Shown piece by piece: positions 1 to 7,281 of a stretch of 43,122 nucleotides of DNA. The stretch is from an uncultured Odoribacter sp. GTDB lineage: Bacteria > Bacteroidota > Bacteroidia > Bacteroidales > Marinifilaceae. The position numbers and the translations under genes were made by a program. The notes under the pieces were generated by a model. It ran no database searches. It had not been told where the DNA came from and saw nothing but the letters and a program-made list of their open reading frames with translations. The stretch lies in contig CAJURM010000024.1 in assembly GCA_910589025.1 (NCBI GenBank), forward strand, positions 1 through 43,122, written 5' to 3'. The first letter of the stretch is position 1. Each line of letters opens with the position of its first letter.

Positions 1-53
1 ACTCGTGTTACAAGAATGAAAATCTTGCGTCCTAACCCCTAGACGAACGGACC
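1..53 (-). tRNA. tRNA-Glu (anticodon TTC), 3' part cut off by the window edge
   Basis: Read on the minus strand, the gene starts at 53 with GGTCCGTTCGTC, followed by a D-arm with TAGGGGTTAGGAC. The anticodon stem CAAGA/TCTTG encloses the 7-base loop TTTTCAT, which places TTC at positions 34-36, so the tRNA reads GAA/GAG glutamate codons. The T-arm and acceptor 3' strand lie beyond base 1. A consensus promoter sits directly upstream. Confidence 0.93.
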
Positions 54-73
54 ATTGTTCGCTTTAGCGGATG

Positions 74-104
74 CAAATATACTGCAATTTTATTTTATAC
101 CAAA
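74..104 (-). promoter_or_regulatory. Consensus Bacteroidetes promoter for tRNA-Glu
   Basis: On the minus strand TTTG (101-104) is followed by 19 bases and then TATATTTG (74-81). This matches the Bacteroidetes sigma-ABfr consensus TTTG-N19-21-TAnnTTTG exactly. The predicted transcription start lies around base 67, about 14 bases before the tRNA. The rest of the 265-base gap between tRNA and rsmI holds the divergent rsmI promoter and nothing else I recognise. Confidence 0.8.
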
Positions 105-256
105 AAAATACTTCTTTTTTTTCTATCGAATTTAGTTTGAAGGTTTAAGTGATTGTTATTCAAAAAGTCTTCATCCCCGCTCTGTTTTTTTACTTTACGT
201 TTTCCCGATGAAAACGCTAATCACGTTAGCCCCTGCCGGAATTTCGCCAGACATCG

Positions 257-288
257 TTTCCCCGTATAAAACTAAATCATTACTTTTG
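257..288 (+). promoter_or_regulatory. Likely rsmI promoter
   Basis: TACTTTTG at 281-288 matches the Bacteroidetes -7 box TAnnTTTG. A TTTC sits 20 bases upstream at 257-260, one mismatch from TTTG. The predicted start leaves a leader of about 25 bases before the ATG at 319. Confidence 0.6.
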
Positions 289-318
289 TCTTTATAAGGT
301 AAAAGAAAGCCGAATGAT

Positions 319-1032
319 ATGGGAAAACTTTATTTGATTCCGACACCGGTGGGTAATCTGGAGGACATTACACTCCGGGCCTTGCGTTTGTTGAAAGAGG
401 TAAATCTGATTTTAGCCGAAGACACACGGACTACGGCCAATCTGCTAAAACATTACGACATAAAAACACCTTTGCTGTCACACCACAAATTCAATGAACA
501 CCAACAAGTCAATAAAATTGCCGAAAGGCTGCAAAACGGCGAGGATATTGCCTTGGTCAGCGACGCCGGAACTCCGGGTATTTCAGATCCGGGCTTCCTG
601 CTTACCCGCACTTGTGTGGAGCAAGGCATTGAAACAGAATGCCTGCCGGGGGCAACGGCTTTCGTCCCTGCATTAGTGAATTCCGGTTTCCCTTGCGACC
701 GGTTTTGTTTTGAGGGGTTTCTCCCACAAAAAAAAGGAAGGCAAAAGCGAATGCTTGCCTTGGCGGATGAATCCAGAACTATGATTTTTTATGAATCCCC
801 CTATCGTCTGGTGAAAGCACTGGAACAGATGTCGGAAATTTTCGGTCCGGAAAGAAAAGCTTGTGTCGCCCGGGAAATCAGCAAAAAATTTGAGGACTAC
901 AAACGGGGAACGCTGGCTGAATTGCAACACCATTTCACGGAGAACGGAGTAAAAGGAGAAATTGTCATGCTTGTTGCCGGAAAAGACTATGAAGAAAAAA
1001 CTACGGAAGAAAAAGAAGGAGAGCTGTGTTAG
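319..1032 (+). CDS. rsmI: 16S rRNA (cytidine(1402)-2'-O)-methyltransferase RsmI
   Basis: This 237-residue protein belongs to the tetrapyrrole-methylase-fold family. RsmI transfers a methyl group from S-adenosylmethionine to the 2'-OH of C1402 in the decoding centre of 16S rRNA; it is cytosolic. The N-terminal LYLIPTPVGNLEDITLRAL is the family signature, AEDTRTTANLL follows around residue 34, the glycine-rich SDAGTPGISDPG lies near residue 81, and FEGFLP lies near residue 131. The length is normal for the short Bacteroidetes form, which lacks the extra C-terminal domain seen in Escherichia coli. The gene is monocistronic: it has its own promoter and ends inside a terminator hairpin shared with the convergent lipoprotein gene. 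Confidence 0.95.
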   Translation: MGKLYLIPTPVGNLEDITLRALRLLKEVNLILAEDTRTTANLLKHYDIKTPLLSHHKFNEHQQVNKIAERLQNGEDIALVSDAGTPGISDPGFLLTRTCVEQGIETECLPGATAFVPALVNSGFPCDRFCFEGFLPQKKGRQKRMLALADESRTMIFYESPYRLVKALEQMSEIFGPERKACVAREISKKFEDYKRGTLAELQHHFTENGVKGEIVMLVAGKDYEEKTTEEKEGELC

Positions 1033-1050
1033 CTCTCCTTTCCTTTTTCT
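1016..1050. terminator. Bidirectional intrinsic terminator between rsmI and the lipoprotein gene
   Basis: AAGGAGAGCT (1016-1025) and AGCTCTCCTT (1031-1040) form a perfect 10-bp stem with a 5-base loop. It is followed on the plus strand by a T-rich tract and preceded by an A-rich tract, so it can act in both directions. The stem includes the last codons and the stop of rsmI, and the convergent gene ends at 1050. Confidence 0.85.
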
Positions 1051-2612
1051 CAGAAAACATCTTCCAGATTCAACTTGGCTCCCAATATCAATTTTAATTT
1101 CATCATCGCATCCGCTTTAATAACGACAGGTTTTTCCCCTCCATTACTAGTGGTAGCCTCCACCGAAATAACCATAAATTTGGTATCCTCCAGATGAAGG
1201 ATGTTTTCCTCATTCAAAACAATCGGCGGCACCTCTTTTTCCTCTTCTGACGGAATCACATTTCCATTGTCATCAACTTCCGGTGCATCCAGAAAACGCT
1301 CTATTTTTACGGAATCGATACAATTTTTCGCTTCATCCAACAAATACAAATATCCGCTTCCTAACTCCAACGGGATTTGATTGTCAGCTATAATAACAAT
1401 CTCTGCCTTTTTGATTTTATCGGCATCACTGATGTCTATATCGTCGATGGTGTCCCGGAAAATCAATTTTTTGGCACTCAGATGAAAAGGGATCTCCACA
1501 TACGCATCCACACTGGCTTTGCCTGTATTCAAAAGGGTCAACGACCGGGTCGGATCAGGTGATACAATGATTTGTCCACCATAAGTGATTTTCTCTTTCG
1601 GCGGTAAGGATAACAATTCAGAAATATTGGAATTGTTCACATTATAACTTTGTGTATCTGCCACCTCTCCACCATCGGGAATCCACCCCTTAAACTCCGG
1701 TTTGTAATTATCTTTTGTTTCCAGGGAAACATGTTTTCCGTTTTCACCATACGCTACAAAATTCATATCCATCTGCACCGGAACGCCCAAACCATAATTC
1801 CGTACAATCAAATCAACCCTGGGATTGGCAAAATTAAAACTTCCGGCAAAGTGATTCCAGAATTCCACATCCATATTAAATTCCCCTTCGTCTATCTCCA
1901 CGTTCCGGGTTTTCATCGTTCCTTCCACCCGTGTGAAAGAAAAGTCTTTCATCCTGATGCCAATTTTCAAGTTTTGCTTACTTATGATTTGTCCCTGGGG
2001 AATAACGATACTGGCTTTGTATTTCAGCTGATTCGGTGCAGCAGTCATGTCGAATACCACTTGCTGGGGTTCCATAACAGTCCCTCCGTTTAACGGGCTA
2101 AAACTAAACATGGCTCCGGTATCTGACCCTACCTTTACATTCGTAAAGTCAATTTTTAATTTAAAAGGAGAAGGATAAGATTCATTCTGGCAAGTCACCG
2201 TCCCATAGACTTTTGTCAGGCTTCCTTCTCTAAAGCCGATAGGAACAGCTGTCTCTGACAAAATAACAACTGAATCTTTACTCAGCGACGATGAAATCTC
2301 CGGCACCTCGATGGTAAAATTTATATCCTCCGGCAAGTTTATCACCTCTCCCGCATCCAAGCTGGCTATATCTTTCTGAAAATGACGAATAAAAATCTGA
2401 TTGTCTTTTTCGATAACGGTCGAGTCCCCGTTGTTTACCCGCTCTATCAATTTCCACACATCGTAATTTGCATATGCCAATTGCAGTTTATAATCCGGCT
2501 CCCAGTTTTTCACGCCTTCCAAATTGTCAAATTTCAATAAATCGGAATCGCCGCATGCAAACAGGAACAGAGTCATTGCACATAACCCTGTTTTTTTCAG
2601 AAACTTTACCAT
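1050..2612 (-). CDS. Bacteroidales surface or periplasmic lipoprotein of unknown function
   Basis: The protein has 520 residues. The N-terminus MVKFLKKTGLCAMTLFLFACGDSD is a type II signal peptide with lipobox LFAC, so the mature protein should be lipid-anchored at Cys20. The aspartates at +2/+3 do not settle which membrane or face it ends on. The rest is beta-rich with no cysteine-linked or catalytic motif I recognise. Phrases such as NFTIEVPEIS, FSFSPLNGG and VDAYVEIPFHLSAKKLIFRD suggest tandem beta-sandwich domains like those of fimbrial or adhesion lipoproteins, but I cannot name a family. It has its own promoter just upstream, and it follows the 908-residue propeller protein on the same strand. 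Confidence 0.75.
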   Translation of the reverse strand: MVKFLKKTGLCAMTLFLFACGDSDLLKFDNLEGVKNWEPDYKLQLAYANYDVWKLIERVNNGDSTVIEKDNQIFIRHFQKDIASLDAGEVINLPEDINFTIEVPEISSSLSKDSVVILSETAVPIGFREGSLTKVYGTVTCQNESYPSPFKLKIDFTNVKVGSDTGAMFSFSPLNGGTVMEPQQVVFDMTAAPNQLKYKASIVIPQGQIISKQNLKIGIRMKDFSFTRVEGTMKTRNVEIDEGEFNMDVEFWNHFAGSFNFANPRVDLIVRNYGLGVPVQMDMNFVAYGENGKHVSLETKDNYKPEFKGWIPDGGEVADTQSYNVNNSNISELLSLPPKEKITYGGQIIVSPDPTRSLTLLNTGKASVDAYVEIPFHLSAKKLIFRDTIDDIDISDADKIKKAEIVIIADNQIPLELGSGYLYLLDEAKNCIDSVKIERFLDAPEVDDNGNVIPSEEEKEVPPIVLNEENILHLEDTKFMVISVEATTSNGGEKPVVIKADAMMKLKLILGAKLNLEDVF

Positions 2613-2634
2613 AGCTTATCTATTCAATGAGATG

Positions 2635-2666
2635 CAAAAATATGTTAATGACAACAAAGAAGCAAA
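2635..2666 (-). promoter_or_regulatory. Consensus promoter for the lipoprotein gene
   Basis: On the minus strand TTTG (2663-2666), 20 bases, TATTTTTG (2635-2642) matches the Bacteroidetes consensus exactly. The predicted start is near 2628, giving a leader of about 16 bases before the ATG ending at 2612. Confidence 0.8.
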
Positions 2667-2712
2667 TTTTTCACGAACTTTCCTTTTTCCTCTCTCAGCC
2701 GAGACTTTTGGG

Positions 2713-5439
2713 TTATCGCTGCACCCGGTACTTTATCAAACTGCCGTTTTCGATGCCAGCAAACAGGTAGAAATCACCACTTTCTGCAAAGATGATGGAA
2801 AAAGGCGAATCGCCGCCGATAGGAAAACCTTTGGATAATCCGTTCTTCAAATTCAGCATGTACATGTTGCGTTGTGAACGATCCACCAAACCGATACGCA
2901 CGTCCCCGTTGGAGAAGCGGTAAACATAAGGAAAATCCAAACTTTGAGCTTCCAGCTCTTTTTCATATATCTTTTTCCCCTGGTGGTTGTAAACAGTTAC
3001 TTTCCCTCCGGAAGTGAAAATAAACTCATCCCGGCCATCACTATTTACGTCAGCCGCATTCATCCGGAAGCCTGTTTCGTAATCTCCGCACTTGATCTGC
3101 TGTACCTTTCCAGTGAAATCAACAAAATTCACTGTTCCCTTTGCATTGGCAAAAGCGATGCCTGTTTTCCCCTCTTTCTCAGTCAGATACAAAGGTGTGT
3201 TGTCCGGCAAATCAAAGACCGTCGAAACCCTCACCCGCTCTTTTCCTTTCCGATCCAATATATACAGGCGATAGCGATCCGCATACACAATATAATCTTT
3301 ACCCTCTACCCGGAAATGTTCCACCGGGCTCACAATCCGCTTATCGGATTTCAGGCTGTTCCACCCCTTTACCAATGCCCCTTTCATATCATACAAATAG
3401 ACTTTTCGGTCGGCACAGGGAGCAAAAATACGATAGGTGCGATTGTTATCATAGTCAAATACGGTTATACCCTGTTCGCAGTCCGACTTCAACCTCAACG
3501 GAAATCCGGTGACGGGATTTCCGTTCCGGTCAATCAAATAGATGCGGGAGGAGGTGGAAAAAAGGTATTGCAGTTTACCGTTTTTCAGCGCATCGACCTG
3601 ATAAACTTCACTGTTAATCGCCCCATCGATTTTTTGTTTCCACAATATTCTTCCCGAGTTATTCAGCAAATAGACGGTATGGGACTCATCCTGCACAAAT
3701 AATTCGCGTTCCTGGGTGTTATGATTGACTACCGGCACCGGTTTCATACTCACTCCCGCCTCCAATTTGGTTTGCCACAAAATATGCGGACGCCGAGCGG
3801 TCTGCACCTCATCCGTACTGAAAAAAACGGTACTATACAAAATGTCGCCTTCATTTGACCATTGCATCGCCAAAGTTGAAAAAGCCGATAATGCTTCCTC
3901 ATTGGAAGAGATGTATTCTTTCAGATTGCCGGAAGCCACAAATTTGTAATAAGGCAATGTACGGGGCAATTCTGCAAAATATGCCAGGTTATATTTCGCC
4001 GACATTTTTGCTTTAACCTGTTTGAACCAATCGGCATCTTTGATGTAGTTCCGGTGTACATGGGTTTTTACAAAATCGGCAATCACTTTTTCAGAAGAAG
4101 CAAGTATCAGGTAATTATCCACAACCAACGCATAATTTGTCCGGATACCGCCAAAAATGTATCCCCAATATAAAGCTGCCAAATCAGCTACCGGAAATTT
4201 ATAAAAAACAAACGACTGTTCACGGTCGGCCTTATAAATGCGGCGATAGCTATCGGGGTGCACATTGTTGACCCGGGCATTTACCCCCAGGGCATTTTCT
4301 ATCCATGAGCGGCATAACCCTCCGGATTTCAATCCCACAATGACTGCGCCTTCCGTTTCCCCGCTCGATTCATTAAAAGCCATGCTTACCAAGGCAAATT
4401 CTCCCTGCAAAAGTTCCTTCAATTCAGTTTCGGCATTTTTCCCCAGCAAGCGGGTACACTCCTGTTTCCGTCTTCGTATTTTCTCAATTTTACCGCTATC
4501 ATACCGATAGTTGTCCAGCGCCGCCAGGTATTGTTTCAGATCACTCAAATTCAATAATAACAAAGATTGCGGATAAACGGGAATAATATTTTCTATGGAA
4601 GATTCTTTCGGATGCTGTGCTTCCAGGGTTTTCATGTAAGAAGCATTCATCCCGCTGTAATGCATAAATCCATTGAATGTCACCCCTTCCGTTGTCACAT
4701 CCCCGTCCAATGCCCCCCACTTAAAACACTGGGTGATGTCCATGCCCGGAAACATTTTTTCGGTCTGAATGAACATCGGTAAAAATTCGGAAAAACAGGC
4801 CGTATTTAAAAATACATTCATCCCGGCACCTGCCGAAAAATATTTGTTGATATTTTCATAGTGCACATTGGTCTTCTTTCCTTCCGCTTCCCGCTCAAAT
4901 TGTTTCAGTGCATCTTCTACATACAACTCGGAGCCAGAGAGCAATATCATGCCTTCTTCCACTGCATAATGCAACATTTTTCCTCCGATATTCAAACTAT
5001 AAATCCGGTAATTACCGTATTTACGAACCTGTTCCCGGGAAACACGGAATACCCCTTTCAGAAATGTGACTATTTCACTTCGTGACCACACATCCCGATT
5101 GTCCATGACCCACAAAAAGACCGGTTTGTTTTTGCCCTCCAAACGGACAGCAAGAATACGGGACGTCGGAGCAGCAAAGTTAGCGGATATTAAAGTATCC
5201 ACAGCTTTATACAGGGGTTCTTCCCGGAAATCCCGGATGTCGGAAGCAAAAGCCGTACGAATTTTTTCCGACAGCGAAGCTCCCGTATTCAGGCTAATCA
5301 CTAACGCCGAATTGTCAGGAATAAAAGAATCTTTGCTATTACCAGCCAACTCCCCCCTCCTGTTGATATACCAAACAGTATAGGCAACAAGCCCCATCAA
5401 TACAACAGCAGCAAACAACAATAACCCTTTCTTCATCAC
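2713..5439 (-). CDS. Membrane-anchored DUF3352-like protein with C-terminal beta-propeller
   Basis: The protein has 908 residues. An N-terminal hydrophobic segment (about residues 5-25, GLLLFAAVVLMGLVAYTVWYI) is a signal anchor, placing the bulk in the periplasm. Residues 35-550 resemble DUF3352-type proteins: PDNSALVISLNTG near the start, and later recurring segments such as NLAYFAELPRTLPYY. Residues 570-900 contain repeats of the PQQ/WD-like propeller type, for example VYLLNNSGRILWKQKIDGAINS, RIYLIDRNGNPVTGFPLRLKS, VYLYDMKGALVKGW and VTVYNHQGKKIYEKE. AADVNSDGRDEFIF is an FG-GAP-like calcium loop. The function is unknown; a scaffold or envelope-assembly role is only a guess. The gene is divergent from hydE. 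Confidence 0.8.
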   Translation of the reverse strand: MMKKGLLLFAAVVLMGLVAYTVWYINRRGELAGNSKDSFIPDNSALVISLNTGASLSEKIRTAFASDIRDFREEPLYKAVDTLISANFAAPTSRILAVRLEGKNKPVFLWVMDNRDVWSRSEIVTFLKGVFRVSREQVRKYGNYRIYSLNIGGKMLHYAVEEGMILLSGSELYVEDALKQFEREAEGKKTNVHYENINKYFSAGAGMNVFLNTACFSEFLPMFIQTEKMFPGMDITQCFKWGALDGDVTTEGVTFNGFMHYSGMNASYMKTLEAQHPKESSIENIIPVYPQSLLLLNLSDLKQYLAALDNYRYDSGKIEKIRRRKQECTRLLGKNAETELKELLQGEFALVSMAFNESSGETEGAVIVGLKSGGLCRSWIENALGVNARVNNVHPDSYRRIYKADREQSFVFYKFPVADLAALYWGYIFGGIRTNYALVVDNYLILASSEKVIADFVKTHVHRNYIKDADWFKQVKAKMSAKYNLAYFAELPRTLPYYKFVASGNLKEYISSNEEALSAFSTLAMQWSNEGDILYSTVFFSTDEVQTARRPHILWQTKLEAGVSMKPVPVVNHNTQERELFVQDESHTVYLLNNSGRILWKQKIDGAINSEVYQVDALKNGKLQYLFSTSSRIYLIDRNGNPVTGFPLRLKSDCEQGITVFDYDNNRTYRIFAPCADRKVYLYDMKGALVKGWNSLKSDKRIVSPVEHFRVEGKDYIVYADRYRLYILDRKGKERVRVSTVFDLPDNTPLYLTEKEGKTGIAFANAKGTVNFVDFTGKVQQIKCGDYETGFRMNAADVNSDGRDEFIFTSGGKVTVYNHQGKKIYEKELEAQSLDFPYVYRFSNGDVRIGLVDRSQRNMYMLNLKNGLSKGFPIGGDSPFSIIFAESGDFYLFAGIENGSLIKYRVQR

Positions 5440-5456
5440 TCAAAGACTTTTGACAG

Positions 5457-5464
5457 CAAATTTA
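5457..5464 (-). promoter_or_regulatory. -7 box for the propeller-protein gene
   Basis: TAAATTTG on the minus strand matches TAnnTTTG and would start transcription about 10 bases before the ATG at 5439. No clear TTTG lies at the expected distance upstream, so this is moderate evidence. Confidence 0.45.
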
Positions 5465-5540
5465 GAAAAATATCAGGAATCGGGAAAGAAAAACAAAGTG
5501 TAGAATTTATTGCCATTCCGAATTTTTACTTAATATTGCC

Positions 5541-6662
5541 ATGATGATGAGTATAACTGACAAACAAGATCTGGTTTATTATTTGAATTGTACCGGCCAG
5601 GAAGAAGAGAAGTTGTTTCAATGTGCTGCACGGGTGAGGAATCAACATCTTGGAAATAATGTGTACTTGCGGGGACTTATCGAGTTTTCAAACATCTGCC
5701 GGAAGAATTGTCTGTATTGCGGGATTCGCCGGGAAAATTCCCCTCTTGTCCGCTATGAACTTACCGACCAGGAAGTGCTTGCTGCTGCGCGATATGCCTG
5801 GCAAGCAAAATACGGTTCCATTGTCATCCAAAGCGGAGAGCGGAATGACCGTTCATTCGTGTTGCGGATAGAGGCTTTGGTCAAAAAAATTAAGCAACTC
5901 ACCAACCAGCAACTGGGCATCACCCTTTCTTTAGGGGAACAATGTGCGGAAACTTATCAACGCTGGTTTGATGCCGGTGCCCACAGGTATCTTTTACGCA
6001 TTGAGACTTCCCGTGAATCCCTGTACAAGAAGATTCATCCGAACGATTCCCTCCATTCATTTACCACCCGTCTGCAATGCCTGGAGCATTTGCAGAAATG
6101 CGGGTACAAAACCGGAAGCGGTGTCATGATCGGATTGCCTTTCCAAACGACGGAAGACCTGGCCGACGATTTGTCATTTCTCAAAAGCATCCACATTGAC
6201 ATGGTCGGTATGGGCCCTTACCTGGAGCATGAATCCACTCCTCTATACACTTGCCGACAATCCTTGTTGTCCACAACGGAACGCCTGCGGTTAAGCATCC
6301 ACATGGTCGCCTGTTTACGGCTGCTCATGCCGCACATCAATATCGCCGCAACAACAGCACTGCAAGCAATCAACCCATTGGGCCGGGAAAAAGCCATTGC
6401 TGCCGGAGCCAATGTTATCATGCCTAATATCACACCTTTCAGTAACCGGAGAAATTATAAGTTATACCCAAACAAACCCTGCATAGAAGAGGGAGCCGAA
6501 GAGGCTCTGCGGCTACTTTCTGAAAATATAGCAGCCTGCGAGTGCCGCATTGCCTGGAACGAATGGGGAGACCCGCAAAAAGCCGGGTGCACTGACCTTG
6601 CAGCTAAACCTATTACCCCGGATGTACCAGAGAGCGGAAGGGTTCAAAAGCCGATAAAATAA
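5541..6662 (+). CDS. hydE: [FeFe]-hydrogenase H-cluster maturase HydE (radical SAM)
   Basis: The protein has 373 residues. HydE is a radical S-adenosylmethionine enzyme that works with HydF and HydG to build the diiron subcluster of [FeFe]-hydrogenase in the cytosol. The CX3CX2C motif for the [4Fe-4S] cluster is C53-RKN-C57-LY-C60, in the context SNICRKNCLYCGIRREN typical of HydE. SGVMIGLPFQTTEDLADDL and DMVGMGPYLEHESTPL are further family signatures. Three ATG codons stand in a row at the start (5541, 5544, 5547), so the true start is uncertain by two residues. No hydF, hydG or hydrogenase subunit is nearby. The 3' end overlaps the convergent LysE gene by 50 bases. Confidence 0.93.
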   Translation: MMMSITDKQDLVYYLNCTGQEEEKLFQCAARVRNQHLGNNVYLRGLIEFSNICRKNCLYCGIRRENSPLVRYELTDQEVLAAARYAWQAKYGSIVIQSGERNDRSFVLRIEALVKKIKQLTNQQLGITLSLGEQCAETYQRWFDAGAHRYLLRIETSRESLYKKIHPNDSLHSFTTRLQCLEHLQKCGYKTGSGVMIGLPFQTTEDLADDLSFLKSIHIDMVGMGPYLEHESTPLYTCRQSLLSTTERLRLSIHMVACLRLLMPHINIAATTALQAINPLGREKAIAAGANVIMPNITPFSNRRNYKLYPNKPCIEEGAEEALRLLSENIAACECRIAWNEWGDPQKAGCTDLAAKPITPDVPESGRVQKPIK

Positions 6663-7269
6663 CCAACCCACCCAATATCGTAATAATAATTCCCGATACG
6701 CGGTTGATTGTTATCAGTACCCGCAATCTAAACTTTTTCCGGAAAATATTAACGATAGTCGATAAGGTATACCACCAGGCGCTTCCTCCCAGCACCACAC
6801 CTATCAAGACCATGACTTCCGTAAAAAAAGTCGGAGCATCCCCGAATACCGATGTACCGGCAAAAACGGCCATGAAAACAATTACCGTCACCGGATTGGA
6901 AGCCGTTAGGAAAAAAAGAGAAAGAAAATCCCCTACCAATCCTTTTTTAGTAACCCGTCTGCGGGCTTTTATCTGTTTGAGCGGATTGTCAAAATAGATT
7001 TTCAACCCGACAATCAGCAGAAATATTCCACCGATTATCTGGAGTATCAGTTCGTGCGTCTGAATGGTATTGATTACATACCCCAACCCGAAAGCCGCGA
7101 CTGAAGCATAAAACAGATCGGCACAGGCCGCTCCCATGCCAGCAATGAATCCGGACAAGGCCCCTTTGTGCAAGGTTTTCTGAATAATCAACACACCCAT
7201 TGGCCCCAATGGTACGGACACCATCAGCCCGATTAACATTCCTCTGAAAATATATACAATATCGTACAT
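6613..7269 (-). CDS. LysE/RhtB-family amino-acid exporter
   Basis: The protein has 218 residues from the ATG at 7269; a TTG at 7278 in the same frame would add three. It has about six hydrophobic helices: FRGMLIGLMVSVPLGPMGVLII at the N-terminus, GFIAGMGAACADLFYASVAAFGL, LILQIIGGIFLLIVGLKIYF, SLFFLTASNPVTVIVFMAVFAG, VMVLIGVVLGGSAWWYTL and a final IIITILGGLVILSAF. The PLGPxG motif in the first helix and TASNPVT in the fourth are typical of LysE translocators, which export amino acids across the inner membrane. The substrate cannot be told from the sequence. The start lies 12 bases after the upstream acyltransferase stop, so co-transcription with recF - DUF721 - acyltransferase is likely. Confidence 0.88.
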   Translation of the reverse strand: MYDIVYIFRGMLIGLMVSVPLGPMGVLIIQKTLHKGALSGFIAGMGAACADLFYASVAAFGLGYVINTIQTHELILQIIGGIFLLIVGLKIYFDNPLKQIKARRRVTKKGLVGDFLSLFFLTASNPVTVIVFMAVFAGTSVFGDAPTFFTEVMVLIGVVLGGSAWWYTLSTIVNIFRKKFRLRVLITINRVSGIIITILGGLVILSAFEPFRSLVHPG

Positions 7270-7281
7270 GGTCCCCAAGCG

